Shown: piece by piece, positions 12,514-24,439 of the stretch | How positions within the stretch are numbered: position 1 is the first letter of the stretch | Layout: the number at the start of each line of letters is the position of its first letter | Origin: Primulina eburnea | Lineage: Eukaryota > Streptophyta > Magnoliopsida > Lamiales > Gesneriaceae | Reading direction: 5' to 3' | Length of the DNA: 64,000 bases | Assembly: GCF_022965805.1 (NCBI RefSeq) | Contig: NC_133108.1 | Location: forward strand, 23,527,545-23,591,544 | Made by a program: the position numbers and the translations under genes | Notes under the pieces: generated by a model | The model's database searches: none | Seen by the model: only the letters and a program-made list of their open reading frames with translations | What the model was told of the DNA's origin: nothing

Positions 12514-13837
12514 TGTAGCGCCCTTACCCGAGCCACTACTAAACAGACTAATAAACATGCAACATTAAACTTAATAACCACAATTAAACAGCGGAAACCA
12601 AATACTTAATCATCTTACAACCCAAATGATAACAAAACAATAATGACAGTCTTAAACATTAATACAACCATAACAAATACAAAACATAACCCTGAACGAG
12701 AAAACGATAAACCACAGAAAACCTCCACTGGATCACCACCGAAAACCCAACTGCTCTAGCCACTGCCCTGGTCGTCCGAACCGTCCAACCTAAGACCTGC
12801 CCCGTGGAATGGGGTGCCCAAGATGAAAACAAGGACGTGAGCGACAATCGCCCAATACGAGAATGTACGAGTCTACAAACTGATATGATGCATGCAAAAT
12901 GCAATATGCTCGGATACCAAGGATCAAGTCAAGAATCTCATGCTCAGTCTAGAGGCGCCTGAGTGTGTAGTCTCTGATCTGCCCTAGGCATGTTTTGGCT
13001 CCCACACTCATCATCAAGACGTGGACCTGCAATGTCCAGGTCATCAGAGCCCGCGGGTCCCGTCGGACACTGTAGCTCTCGATGCCCCATCGTCCACAAT
13101 ACAGAATAGGGCTGAGCGGCCCCAACAAACGAGGTATATCTCAAAAGATATCAGGCTCAACATGATATGTCATGTAATATGCCAAAGCAGTAAAACATGT
13201 ATCATGCAACAGATAAATATGCAGCATATAAGTGTGTATACTACGCTTGGATATCTCAGTCAGTACATCACGTACCTCACTAAAACAATCTGACAGAAAG
13301 CTCTGAACCTAGACAATACCAACATAATGAAATCACTAACAAACCAGATCAAACATGCTACAAAGATCTCCCTATGATCCTTAAATCACTATCTAAGGAT
13401 TTAGGATTATACCTGCGTCCGTCGTCAGCCCGCTGATGATGTCTCGATCTCAGTACACCGACCCTCCTAAAGTCGACACTAGCTCCGAAACTTCCCGACA
13501 CCAAAGTGCCCTAGAAACTGACTAGAAACTATGGTATAACTAGAACCCTCTCTGAAGAATGCGGTGAAGGAAACAAAAGAATCGGCTTCCATTTATAGGC
13601 TGAATCTGGACTAGTTCACAAAATCCGAAACAATCTTATCTGCCACGTGTCAGAATCTCATTGGTCTAGTTGGATTTCTCGAGATAATGTAATCCGAAGT
13701 AGGTCGGGTTATCCATTTAAAATTCAGTGGATACCAACAGTTTAATCCCGAATTATCAATTCTTTAAAACTTAATTAACAACTCATTATTATGTCTTAAT
13801 TAATACTTCATTCAAAATAGGAATTCGGGTCATTACA
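12514..13837 (-). repeat. 3' LTR of element C
   Basis: Complete 1324-bp LTR. The plus-strand reading runs from TGTAGCGCCCTTACCC to GGGTCATTACA and is followed by TCCTCCCCTCCTT, the complement of a polypurine tract. It shares only the short terminal region with the A, B, E and G families and lacks their GC-rich palindrome arrays. Confidence 0.9.
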
Positions 13838-13855
13838 TCCTCCCCTCCTTACAAA

Positions 13856-13873
13856 GATTTCGTCCTCGAAATC
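13856..13873 (-). other. Hairpin upstream of polypurine tract (element C)
   Basis: Perfect 7-bp arms GATTTCG and CGAAATC enclose AGGA on the minus strand, 6 bases internal to the polypurine tract. The arms are those of A and E; the loop is that of B, D and G. Confidence 0.7.
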
Positions 13874-16547
13874 AAAACTGAAGTACTATACAACTGAATA
13901 AAATACAACTCAAAACAAATGTGGATACTCTGAGCGCATATGACTCTCTCACTCCCAAGTCGCTTCTCCAGTACCTCGGCGTTGCCATTGCACTAGAACA
14001 AGTGGAATGGTCTTGTTTCTGAGCTTTTTCTCTTTCCTACCCAGGATTAAAAGCGGCTGCTCGACATAAGTCAAGTCTTCTTCAAGTTGAACATCTGTCG
14101 GACTAAAAACGTGCGACTCATCTGCTACATACCGTCGTAGCAACGATACATGAAAGACATTATGAATGCTGGATAGATATGGCGGAAAAGCCAATCGATA
14201 CGCCAAATTTCCAACACATTCCAAGATCTCAAAAGGTCCGATGAATCTTGGGGCTAATTTTCCCTTGAGTCCAAATCTCATCACCCTGCGGAACGGTTAA
14301 ACTTTAGGAAAACTTTTTCCCCTGACTGAAACTGTAGAGGTCTACGCTTGGTATTCGCATAACTCGATTGACGATCTTGTGCAGTTTTAATTCTCTTCTT
14401 GATCAATTCCACTACGTCAATCGCTTGTTGCACTAATTCAGGTCCTTGCACTTGTCGTTCTCCTACTTCGTCCCAAAACAAAGGAGTACGACAACGTCTA
14501 CCATACAATGCTTCGAACGGAGCAATACCAATGCTACTGTGGTAGCTATTGTTATATGCAAACTCCACAAGCGGCAGATGATCATGCCATGCTGGTCCAA
14601 AATCCAAAGCACAAGCACGCAACATGTCCTCGAGTGTCTGAATAGTCCTCTCAGACTGACCATCGGTCTCTGGATGATAGGCAGTACTCAGACTCAATGT
14701 CGTTCCCAACGCTTTTTGAAAAATTCCCCAGAACCTTGAGTTAAAGCGTGGATCTCTATCACTGACTATACTTGTTGGCACACCATGATATTTAAGGATC
14801 TCTTGGATGTATAGTCTTGCCATGGGATCGAAACTATATTCCCGACTATACGGAATGAAATATGCTGACTTAGTCAGTCGGTCCACAACAACCCAAATTG
14901 CATCACAATTCTTAGAAGACAGCGGCAAATTGGTTACAAAATTCATCGTTACATGCTCCCACTTCCACTCAGGAATAGGAATATTCTGAAGTAATCCTCC
15001 TGGTCGTCGATGCTCAGCTTTCACTTGCTGACAAACCAAACACTTTGCTACAAACTGGTAAACACTTCTCTTCATACCTTTCCACCAAAACTTGGTCTTC
15101 AAATCTTTATACATTTTCATGCTTCCAGGGTGGATACTCAACTTACTCCTATGAGCTTGAGATAAAATCTCGTCCCTCAATTTAGAATCTTCTGGAACTA
15201 CGATTCTACCTGACAAACACAAGGTTCCATCTGTTTGGAATTCAAAGCCAGATGTGTTGTCTCCGTTAGCTAACCTTGCTAACTTTTCCACCTTCGGATC
15301 AGAAAACTGAGCTTCTCTGATTTTGGCATACAACATCGGTTCAGATAAAATGCTCGTTACTCGAATGTGTTCCATTCCTTTCTTATGACGGAAGTGAAAT
15401 CCCATAGAACAACAATCTTGGATTACACTTGATATGAAACTTGTCTGAAGTGCAGATAATCTCACCTTGCGACTAAGAGCATCAGCTGTAAGACTGATCC
15501 TGGATGATACTTGATTTCGCAATCATAATCCTTTAACAAATCCATCCATCTTCTTTGACGCATATTCAACTCTGCTTGAGTGAAGATATACTTCAAACTC
15601 TTGTGATCTGTAAAAATCTCAAATCTCTCTCCATAGAGATAATGTCGCCAAATCTTCAAAGCAAACACAATCGCTGCCAATTCCAGATCATGAACTGGAT
15701 AATTCTCTTCATGCTTCTTCAACTGTCTGGATGCATATGCAATCACATGACCATTCTGGGTTAAAACGCACCCAAGTCCTTGAAGTGATGCATTAGTGTA
15801 CACAATGTACCCTCCTGATCCAGATGGCAGAGCTAAAACTGGTGCAGTTGTCAAACGTTGACGCAGTTCATTGAAACTATTTTCACAATCATGAGTCCAT
15901 TCGAACTGCACATTCTTACAGGTCAGTTGAGTCAATGGTTTGGCAATCTGAGAAAATCCGGAGATGAATCTCCGGTAATAACCTGCCAAACCTAGAAAAC
16001 TTCTTATCTCTTGAGCTGATTCCGGTCGTGCCCAACTCAACACTGCTTCGATCTTGCTAGGATCCACTGATATCCCATCTTTGGATATAACATGTCCCAA
16101 GAAGACAACTCTGTCGAGCCAAAACTCGCACTTGTTCAACTTAGCATACAGTTGGTGATTCCTTAAGGTTAGCAACACAATCCTTAAATGTTGTGCATGC
16201 TCTTCAAGGCTACGAGAGTATACCAGTATGTCATCAATAAAGACAATGACAAACTTGTCAAGATACTCCTGGAATACTCGGTTCATCAAATCCATAAATA
16301 CTGCTGGAGCATTCGTCAAACCAAACGGCATCACTAGAAACTCGTAATGCTCATACCTTGTTCGAAATGCAGTCTTAGGGATATCACGTTGATGAACTCG
16401 AAGTTGATGATATCCAGACCGTAAATCGATCTTCGAGTACACTGAAGTCCCTTGAAGTTGATCAAACAAATCATCAATCCATGGTAACGGATATTTATTC
16501 TTGACTGTTACTCGGTTCAACTGCCGATAATCTATGCAAAGCCGCAT
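13874..16547 (-). pseudogene. pol (RT, RNase H, integrase) of element C
   Basis: Reading on the minus strand, RT starts at [11 protein letters not shown] (16547) and keeps the catalytic FIDDILVYS, followed by RNase H with [10 protein letters not shown]. Integrase has the N-terminal CLVCQ zinc-binding part and a catalytic core with [10 protein letters not shown] and [13 protein letters not shown]. The C-terminus has the [12 protein letters not shown] and GEATWE chromodomain-like end. Three frame lesions are visible: a short deletion just before MRLCIDYR that removes the usual residues after PWGAPVL, a break at the RNase H-integrase junction near 15470 where ADALSRK should be preceded by several more codons, and a shift near 14283. 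The catalytic residues themselves look intact, so decay is recent. Confidence 0.88.
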
Positions 16548-18394
16548 AGACCCAACACTGGTGCTCCCCAGGGAGACACACTGGGTCTAATGTACCCTTT
16601 GTCCAGAAGATCTTGTAACTTTTGTTTCAACTCTTTCATCTCTGTTGGTGCCAATCTATAAGGCGCTCTGGAGATAGGTGCGGTTCCTGGTACCAACTCT
16701 ATTTCCGCTTCCACTTCCCTCTCTGGAGGAAATCCAGGAATTTCATCGGGGAAGACATCAGGAAATTCATTGACAACTGGAATGTTCTTCACGTCGATTA
16801 CATCCTTTGATACGTCAACAGCATAAATGAGGTATCCTTCTCCTCCTTTTGCTAAAGCTCGTTGTGCCTTTACAGCAGACACTACTGGCATTGGAGGTCG
16901 AGTTCCCTCACCAAAGAAGAACCAATTCTCGTCTCCTTCTGGACGAAACTGAGCGAGACGTTGATAACAATCCACCGTCGCTCTATACTTAGTCAATAGG
17001 TCGATTCCCATAATACAATCGAAATCTTCCATAGCCAATATCATCAAATTGGCAGACAAGTAATTTCCCTCAAACTCTAGCAAACAGTCTATTACAAGTC
17101 GCTTAGCCAAAACCTCTTGTCCCATCGGTGTAGACACCGACAACAGAACATCTAATGACACGTAGGGTAGTTTATGCTTCTTAACAAACATTGTTGCTAT
17201 GAATGAATGCGATGCCCCAGTGTCAATCAATACATATGCAGGAATACCACATAAAAGAAAATTACCTGCAATGACTCTCTCGTTATGCTCTTCAGCTTGC
17301 TCTTGGTTTAAGGCAAACACTTGCCCCTGAACTCGTGGGCGTTGCTGAGATCCTTGCGATATTCCTCCACGACGAGAACCTTGAGCAGGAAAACCTTTCT
17401 GTTGAACAGTGGCCTCAGACTGTTTTCCACTATAAGACCCTGTCATAGAACCTCCGCCTCCACTCTGATTCTCCAAATTAGGGCAATCCCTCTTCATGTG
17501 ACCAAAACCACCACAATTGAAACATGCACCTGTTGCTCTTCGACAATTCTCCGTCGGGTGATTGCCTCCGCAGTGGCCACATTGCATCTTTTTCCTACCA
17601 AAGTTGTGTATTCCTCTAGAACCGGAAGAAGAAGAAGATGCAGACTTCTTGAAAGACTGACCCCTTGGTCCCAACGAACTAGAACTTTTGTTAGCTTGCA
17701 TAGCCTTCCTCCTAGCAATACTAATCTCGGCTTGACGACAATGATTCACTAATCCTTCGTACGAAGTAGGATCATCACAAACAGAAACCCGATCAAAAAT
17801 CTCCTGGTTCAAACCATTCAAAAAGTGAGAATATTTTGCTGCAGAATTCTCACTGATGTGAGGAGCGTACGGCAACAGATCCGTAAAACGCTTCTGATAA
17901 TCCTCAATGTTCGAATCTCCTTGCTTAATGGTCAACAGTTCCATCTCCTTCGCCTGGCGAAGAGCTGACAGAAAGTGATGATTGATGAAGGCCTGACGGA
18001 AATGTTCCCAACGAATCCGCCCATGCTGCTGAACTAGAATGGCAGAAACAGGTTTCCACCATTTCCGAGCTTTTCCTTGGATCATGAAATCAGATACCTC
18101 CATCTTCTCATCCTCGTCATAGTGCAGCACTCGAAAACACTGCTCCATGATATCAACCCAAGCTTCAGCAACATCAGCATTCTCATCTCAGGTCAACGGT
18201 GGAGGTCCAATCTTCATAAAATCCATAATGTTGACACGGTTCCTACGTCTCCTTTCATCATGATCTCGATGACGCCTTCCGTCACGATCTCTACGACGAT
18301 GTTCTCGGCCAGCATCATCGTCGCCATAACGGCCATGTCCCACACTACCGTGACTGCTTCCATCTCCTGACATCTGAAAGGAAACTAAAATCAA
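16532..18394 (-). pseudogene. gag-protease of element C
   Basis: The N-terminal part (18394-18188) is rich in Arg, His and Asp and ends MDFMKIGPPPLT before a TGA. The frame then resumes as DENADVAEAW, so the stop probably replaced a Trp codon. The main ORF (18148-16532) has the capsid-like gag domain (RKWWKPVSAIL, FLNGLNQEIFDRV), two CCHC-type modules (CGHCGGNHPTENC and CFNCGGFGHMKRDC) and protease [11 protein letters not shown]. It ends at the RT start PWGAPVL. The product would form the retrotransposon particle and process the polyprotein. The single stop and the small deletion at its 3' end make it non-functional as it stands. Confidence 0.88.
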
Positions 18395-18443
18395 CTTCTA
18401 AATCCTCAAAACAGAATAACTAATGTCCCAAAAATCTTTGCAT

Positions 18444-18455
18444 GCTCTGATACCA
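18444..18455 (-). other. Primer-binding site of element C
   Basis: Read on the minus strand, TGGTATCAGAGC lies five bases inside the 5' LTR. This 12-mer is complementary to the 3' end of plant initiator tRNA-Met, the usual primer for this clade. Confidence 0.85.
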
Positions 18456-18460
18456 CCAAA

Positions 18461-19611
18461 TGTAGCGCCCTTACCCGAGCCACTACTAAACAGACTAATA
18501 AACATGCAACATTAAACTTAATAACCACAATTAAACAGCGGAACCCAAATACTTAATCATCTTACAACCCAAATGATAACAAAACAATAACGACAGTCTT
18601 AAACATTAATACAACCATAACAAATACAAAACATAACCCTGAACGAGAAAACGATAAACCATAGAAAACCTCCACTGGATCACCACCGAAAACCCAACTG
18701 CTCTAGCCACTGCCCTGGTCGTCCGAACCGTCCAACCTAAGACCTGCCCCGTGGAATGGGGTGCCCAAGATGAAAACAAGGACGTGAGCGACAATCGCCC
18801 AATACGAGAATGTACGAGTATACAAACTGATATGATGCATGCAAAATGCAATATGCTCGGATATCAAGGATCAAGTCAAGAATCTCATGCTCAGTCTAGA
18901 GGCGCCTGAGTGTTTAGTCTCTGATCTGCCCTAGGCATGTTTTGGCTCCCACACTCATCATCAAGACGTGGACCTGCAATGTCCAGGTCATCAGAGCCCG
19001 CGGGTCCCGTCGGACACTGTAGCTCTCGATGCCCCATCGTCCACAATACAGAATAGGGCTGAGCGGCCCCAACAAATGAGGTATATCTCAAAAGATATCA
19101 GGCTCAACATGATATGTCATGCATAATATGCCAAAGCAGTAAAACATGTATCATGCAACAGATAAATATGCAGCATATAAGTGTGTATACTATGCTTGGG
19201 TATCTCAGTCAGTACATCACGTACCTCACTAAAACAATCTGACAGAAAGCTCTGAACGTAGACAATACCAACATAATGAAATCACTAACAAACCAGATCA
19301 AACATGCTACAAAGATCTCCCTATGATCCTTAAATCACTTTCTAAGGATTTAGGATTATACCTGCGTCCGTCGTCAGCCCGCTGATGATGTCTCGATCTC
19401 AGTACACCGACCCTCCTCGAGTCCACACTAGCTCCGAAACTTCCCGACACCAAAGTGCCCTAGAAACTGACTAGAAACTATGGTATAACTAGAACCCTCT
19501 CTGAAGAATGCGGTGAAGGAAACAAAAGAATCGGCTTCCATTTATAGGCTGAATCTGGACTAGTTCACAAAATCCGAAACAATCTTATCTACCACGTGTC
19601 AGAATCTCATT
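18461..19611 (-). repeat. 5' LTR of element C (outer end missing)
   Basis: Nearly identical to 12514-13662. It begins TGTAGCGCCC next to the primer-binding site and runs to CAGAATCTCATT. It then switches abruptly at 19611/19612 into the end of an A-family LTR. About 175 bp of the U3 end are missing. Confidence 0.9.
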
Positions 19612-19824
19612 ATATGCGCGCCTCATGTCGTGCATATGCGCGAGGTCTTCTGCCCATTTCGCGCATGTGGCGCATTCTGTCGCGCATGTGTGCGAATGGT
19701 ACTGTCCTCGCCCACATTTCATGTATTTCTCGTCTTTCCCGGTCCGATCCTTTCCGTCTATAATCACATCAATTAATCAACGAATCATTTCAGATTAACA
19801 ACACAACAAATCTCGGGCATTACA
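19612..19824 (-). repeat. Last 213 bp of element A's second LTR
   Basis: This segment matches 2934-3126 in LTR A, including part of the CGCATATGCG array, and ends TCTCGGGCATTACA. It is followed by ATGTTTAT, resembling the ATGTTTAA that precedes LTR A at 1304. This supports it being the surviving edge of A's right-hand LTR. Confidence 0.75.
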
Positions 19825-21855
19825 ATGTTTATTTCGTTATGGAAATTTTAGATGGTTTGATGGTTAAGATTATGTGGTATGGTAATAGATATTCAAATGG
19901 TATTAGTGATTGAGTTTAGGGGAAATGATTATTGTTTATAGTTATGTTTATTTGAATGGTAAAAGAATGATTATTGTTTTTAGCGTTATGTTACATAGGT
20001 GTTATTGGTTATGGAAATGAATGAGTTTTGTTGATGATTGTGTTGGATGATTGGAGAATATATTTGGATGTTTAGTTGCATTGGTATTGCGTGGGATTGA
20101 ATGGTATTGGGAAGGTTGGATTTTAAGTGTCTTGGTGATGATCTTGTGGTGCAGGAGTAGCGCTGCTCCCTGGGCGTGCAGAGGTAGCGCCAGGGCCGAG
20201 ACCCTGACACCGCGGCGCGCTAGACATGCGAAATTGCTACTCTAAAATGTTATTTTTGGTCGTGAAAAGGTAGTATATATATTATTCTAGAGGCTTCTAC
20301 TCATTTCTAAACCCTTCCTTCTTCTTTTAATCGGTTCATGCACTTTTCTCTTCAAGTTTTCTCTCCTTCAATTCACCACTTCAAGTTTAAGGAATTGAGT
20401 AAATTTCTTAGGTTCTCCATCTAAGTTTCCAAGCTCCAATGTAAGGAACTTATATTCTTTTGGAATTTTAAGGATTTGAGAAGTTGAAGTTAATTGATGG
20501 ATTGGTTGAGTTATTTGATTATTGGGGATGATTAATGGTTGAATTCATGTATTTTGTTGTATGATTCCCTTCAAGATCATCTAAAAAATCATTTGCTTGT
20601 TGGGTTGTAAATAGTGGTTATCCTTTGTGCTCACATGATTTATATATGTACAAAAACCATATTATTTGATTTCTAGCTCCTTCCATTGTTATGTTCTTGA
20701 CATATTCGTTGATATATATTCATTAATCAAAGGATTACCATTGATTTTATTGACAAAGGAGCTAGAAGTTGTTGTTGCCTACCAAGTGTTTGTTCAATTG
20801 CCTCAATGAAATCCATATGATTAAAGCCAATAATTGATAGTAATTACATGCATGTCATTGGCTAATTTCATAATTACGAGTATCTCTCACTGTTTTGATA
20901 TTTATATCAAAGAGATACTTAACACAGGTCACAGGTCACGGAACTATCAATTCTTTTGCTTTAATTCATGCCACGAGGTACCATCTATATTACTTTGATA
21001 TCTATTGTTTATTAAAGATGATATTATTCATTTTTCAATGCCATGTCCATAGCCATGTTCCAAGCCAAGTATATGTATATGTATTTCTTATGTATAGCTT
21101 TCTACTTACTGATTTTTATCTCATTCCAGTTAATGTCATGTGATGCAGGTGATAAGAAAGATTGAAATGGATTGTCCAAGATGGTAGAAGTCATATGGCA
21201 TGAGGAAGATAAACTTTTGGCAAGTGAAATTTATTTTGATGGTTTGAATCTTGGATAGTTATATTTATTTAAGTATGCATCTTTTGGGGAAAGAATTGAT
21301 ATTTTGTTGATGATATTGCATGATGGTTTAATGTTAAAATTAAAAATGGTTATGGCAAGATATAGTCAAGTTTTTGTTCATATGTAGTTTTAATTGGTTT
21401 TGTTTGCCTTTAAAATGTAATGCTTCTGCGTATGTCATGGGAGTGGGTTGTTTCAGTTTGACTTCTGTTCATTCAAATCTGATATACTATGCTACGTAAA
21501 AATAATAATGTTTTAAAAGTATTATGTATCATATGTTTTTTGGTATTCGATCAGCCCCTCTTGCTGAGTGTTTCCTAAAATTCTCACCCCCCTTACGCCC
21601 CTCTCCAGATGAGAATGAAGAACATGTAGAACATAAGGAGGAGGAGCAGTTCTGGGGCTGGTAAGGAATTAGAAAGAAGGAATTCAAGTTCTTGATGTTC
21701 AAGCCCATTAGTGTTCCTTTGTTTTTCTTAGTAATGTTTGTACTTTTCGCTTCCGCAACCACTGTATTTTTCTCTTCATGTAAAGAAAATGGAATTTTAT
21801 GAAATAGACTGGTATTTGAATATTTGTTACGAGGCTTATTGTTATTTGATTAACA
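19825..21855 (+). repeat. Remainder of the 3' LTR of element D
   Basis: This region has no coding potential but has the features of a long LTR. A GC-rich block (about 20145-20230) containing several GCGC and CCGCGG motifs is followed by TATA-like sequence at about 20270-20282 and a pyrimidine-rich leader. Far downstream, a segment with CAGCCCCTCTTGCTGAG at 21551-21567 resembles the 3' part of Tekay-type LTRs. A TG...CA-compatible end (GATTAACA) lies at 21848-21855. The exact right end is uncertain. Confidence 0.5.
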
Positions 21856-21862
21856 ATGTGGA

Positions 21863-22267
21863 TGTAATGACCGAGATTTAATGACTGTAATCAGACGTTG
21901 ATTAACTGTCAGAATTGTGATTAGCAAATATCACAGGAGTCAAATAAGACATGAGAGGTGAAGCCGGGCATCGGTACATTATAAGCTAAGATGTTGGACA
22001 GAACATCTGGCGCCCGAGCGGTAGAAAAGAACCGCCCGAGCGCCAATGCACCATAATTATAGAATTTGGGCAGAACGTATGGCGCCCGAGCGGTAGAATG
22101 TTACCGCCCAAGCGCCATGGGATAACAAGCTAAGCTCGGACTGAAGGTCCCGCGCCCGAGCGGTGATGTATTACCTCTCGAGCGCCGCTGAAGTTTGGTG
22201 AAATGGTGCCACGTCCCAATTGCATGCAACAGATATATATACATGTATAAATCGATTGTTCCTTCAG
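21863..22267 (+). repeat. U3 fragment of another Gypsy LTR
   Basis: It begins TGTAATGACCGAGA, resembling the LTR starts of the A, B, E, F and G families on their own strands. It contains three GC-rich hairpin modules, then GCCACGT, TTGCATGCAACA and a TATA-like ATATATATACATG. The same order is found in LTR B read on its own strand. It then switches into Athila-like LTR sequence at about 22268, so only the promoter half of this LTR survives. Confidence 0.55.
22009..22186. repeat. Three copies of a GGCGCCCGAGCGGT hairpin module
   Basis: Copies at 22009-22044, 22081-22116 and about 22152-22186. Each is a GGCGCCCGAGCGGT unit, an 8-base spacer, and an ACCGCCCGAGCGCC unit. GGCGC pairs with GCGCC and GCGGT pairs with ACCGC around a symmetric CCGA/CCGA internal loop. 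The second and third copies have small changes. The modules sit about 35-200 bp upstream of a TATA-like box. Confidence 0.85.
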
Positions 22268-22610
22268 TTTTAATTATAATCATAGGTACCATATATAAAA
22301 TATCGGTTAATTCGGTATTTTCTATAGTGAGAACTATATTATATTATGTGTATGTTTAATTTTCTTGGAACCATTATTTATGGTGGTTTCTTTTGTTTTA
22401 CTTTTAGTTAAACAATATTACATAAACCAAGAATAAATCCTCAAGCCTTGACAAAATTTATAATTTGTAAACTTCATTCTTGCATTTGCTAATCTATAAA
22501 ATAATAAATTTAAACTCAAAATAACCTCTCTGTGGATCGATCTCGTACTTACGAAATATATTACTTGCAGACAACCTACACTTGGGTGAATTATTATTTA
22601 AGTAGTAGCA
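22268..22610 (+). repeat. 5' LTR remnant of the Athila-like element
   Basis: This 343-bp segment matches 54007-54349 with few differences and ends AAGTAGTAGCA immediately before the primer-binding site. CTCTGTGGATCGATCTCG near the end is typical of this lineage. The upstream part of the LTR has been replaced by the fragment at 21863-22267. Confidence 0.8.
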
Positions 22611-22616
22611 AGTTTT

Positions 22617-22634
22617 TGACGCCGTTACCGGGGA
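22617..22634 (+). other. tRNA-Asp-type primer-binding site
   Basis: TGACGCCGTTACCGGGGA lies six bases after the LTR end. It differs at two positions from the complement of the plant tRNA-Asp 3' end, the usual primer of Athila-type elements. Confidence 0.7.
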
Positions 22635-22785
22635 GGTATAAATTAAGTTCATATTTGTTAATTATGTTTTAAGTATTGTGTTGTTTTTTTTTTGTATGAG
22701 TATTTGGAGTCGAAAAAAAAGTGGTAGACTTATTCGATTATCTGAAAATAATTTAAACATGGATGATAATTTAAATAATCAAGAT

Positions 22786-22790
<5 letters not shown>

Positions 22791-22849
<59 letters not shown>
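22791..22849. repeat. (AAT)n microsatellite
   Basis: About 19 tandem AAT/TAA units lie just upstream of the gag start region of the Athila-like element. This would be an Asn-rich or untranslated leader if transcribed. Confidence 0.95.
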
Positions 22850-22885
22850 CAAGAACATGATCAATTAAGAACACTTAGGCACCAT

Positions 22886-24430
22886 ATGAACCCTATTAGA
22901 ACTAGTGCCCCATCTTGTTTAGTTTTTCCTCCTGATGCATCTAATTTTAACTTCAAACCTCAAATTATTCAACTTTTACCAAATTTTCATGGCTTAGATT
23001 CTGAAAATCCATATTTTCATCTAAGAGAATTTGAGGAAGTTTGTAACACTTATATTGATCAAAATTGTAGCATGGATATAGTTCGATTAAAGCTTTTCCC
23101 TTTTTCTTTAAAAGATAAAGCTAAAACATGGCTACAAAATTTAAGATCAAGTTCAATAAGATCATAGGAAGAAATGCAACAACAATTTTTCAAAAAGTTT
23201 TTTCCCTTCCCATAGAACAAACTCTTTTAAAAGACAAATTACAACTTTTTCTCAAAAACAAGGAGAAACGTTTTATCAATGTTGGGATAGATATAAAGAA
23301 TTACTTAATACATGCCCACATCATGGTTTTGAAACATGGAGAATAGTTTCTCACTTTTATGAAGGTCTAATACCTAAAGTTAGGCAAATGATAGAATTCA
23401 TGTGTAATGGAACTTTTGAAGATAAAAACCCAAATGAAGCTATCAAATATATGGATTCATTAGCAGAAAATGCTCAAAATTGAGATAATATAGGCACAAT
23501 AGAACCACCAACAACTAAAAACAATAATTCAACAAATGGGGGGTGGTATCTATAATCTTAAAGATGATATAGATATTCAAGCTAAACTTGAATCTTTAGC
23601 AAGAAAAATTGAGTCATTAGAAATGAAAAGGAGTGGTCAATTAAAAAGTATTCAAGAAATGGTTTGTCATATATGTGATGCACATGATCATGCTACGAAA
23701 GATTGTCCAACATTACCTTCATTTAAAGAATGTCTCCATGAACAAGAAAATTATGTTAACAATTACAAAAAACCAATACTAGATTCTTTTTCACCATCAT
23801 ATAATCCTGGATGGAAAAATCATTCTAATTTTAGTTGGAGGAATGATAATAATGCACAACCGTCACAACAATATTTTCAAAATAACCAAAATCATCAAGG
23901 TTATATTCTTTATGTTGCACCTCCAAGAAAAAACTTTTAAGATGTAATTCATGCATTTATCCAAAAGCAAGAGTCTATTAATATTCAAAACAGTCAATCT
24001 ATGAGTGATTTGAAAGAAACTCTTGCAAAATTTGCATCTGCACTTAATATTCATGAAAAAGGAAAATTTACATCTCAACCTCAACCTAATCCTAAAAATC
24101 AAAATCAAGAATTAAAAAATGAAAAAAATTGATCAAATAAAATCTGTTATTACCCTTAGAAGTGGTAAAATAGTTAATGATCCATATAGTAATGAAAACA
24201 AGGATCATTTAAAATCAAAGAGTAAGGATGATAATCCTGATACTTTTGAGAATGATGATACCTTAAATTTTAAGAATAATATGGTGAACGATAAATCATC
24301 TGAAATATTAAATAAGTCAAATAAACCTCCACCATTTCCTCATGCATTAACAAATCATAAAAAACAAAAAAGTGATTCTGATACCTATGAAGTTTTTAAA
24401 CAAGTGAAGATATATATATTCCATTATTAG
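22886..24430 (+). pseudogene. gag of the Athila-like element
   Basis: Plus-strand fragments: a capsid-like domain (22886-23167, with LPNFHGLDSENPYFHLREFE and FSLKDKAKTWLQNL) continues in another frame (23128-23490). A zinc-knuckle domain (23536-23940) has CHICDAHDHATKDC, a CCHC nucleic-acid-binding motif. A Lys/Asp-rich tail (24119-24430) follows. Breaks include a frameshift near 23160, a TGA at about 23481 where the sense residue is probably Trp, and further stops near 23940. The protein would have packaged the element RNA. Codon usage is very AT-rich, like the LOG-like ORF downstream. Confidence 0.8.
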
Positions 24431-24439
24431 ATGCTATTA

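Larger units (their letters stand above)
12514..19611 (-). mobile_element. Ty3/Gypsy (Tekay/Del-like) element C, right end truncated
   Basis: Minus-strand LTR retrotransposon with two LTRs, a primer-binding site complementary to initiator tRNA-Met, gag, protease, RT, RNase H, integrase and a polypurine tract in the standard order. The LTRs differ at roughly 16 of about 1150 aligned positions by eye, so insertion is fairly recent. Its left flank is TGTCT (12509-12513) inside the gag of element B. The matching right flank is gone because the outer 175 bp of the right LTR were lost at 19611. Coding frames carry several lesions, so it is no longer autonomous. Confidence 0.85.

Noticed and set aside
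13001..13120. GC-rich CCGCGGG patch in LTR C as a fourth array type
   Set aside because: It is a single non-repeated patch without inverted-repeat units, so it does not belong with the arrays.
19825..21855. Possible host gene in the 2-kb spacer (short ORFs at 20051-20245 and 20895-21143)
   Set aside because: ORFs are short with no domain, and the region has LTR features and continues the LTR interrupted at 1303.
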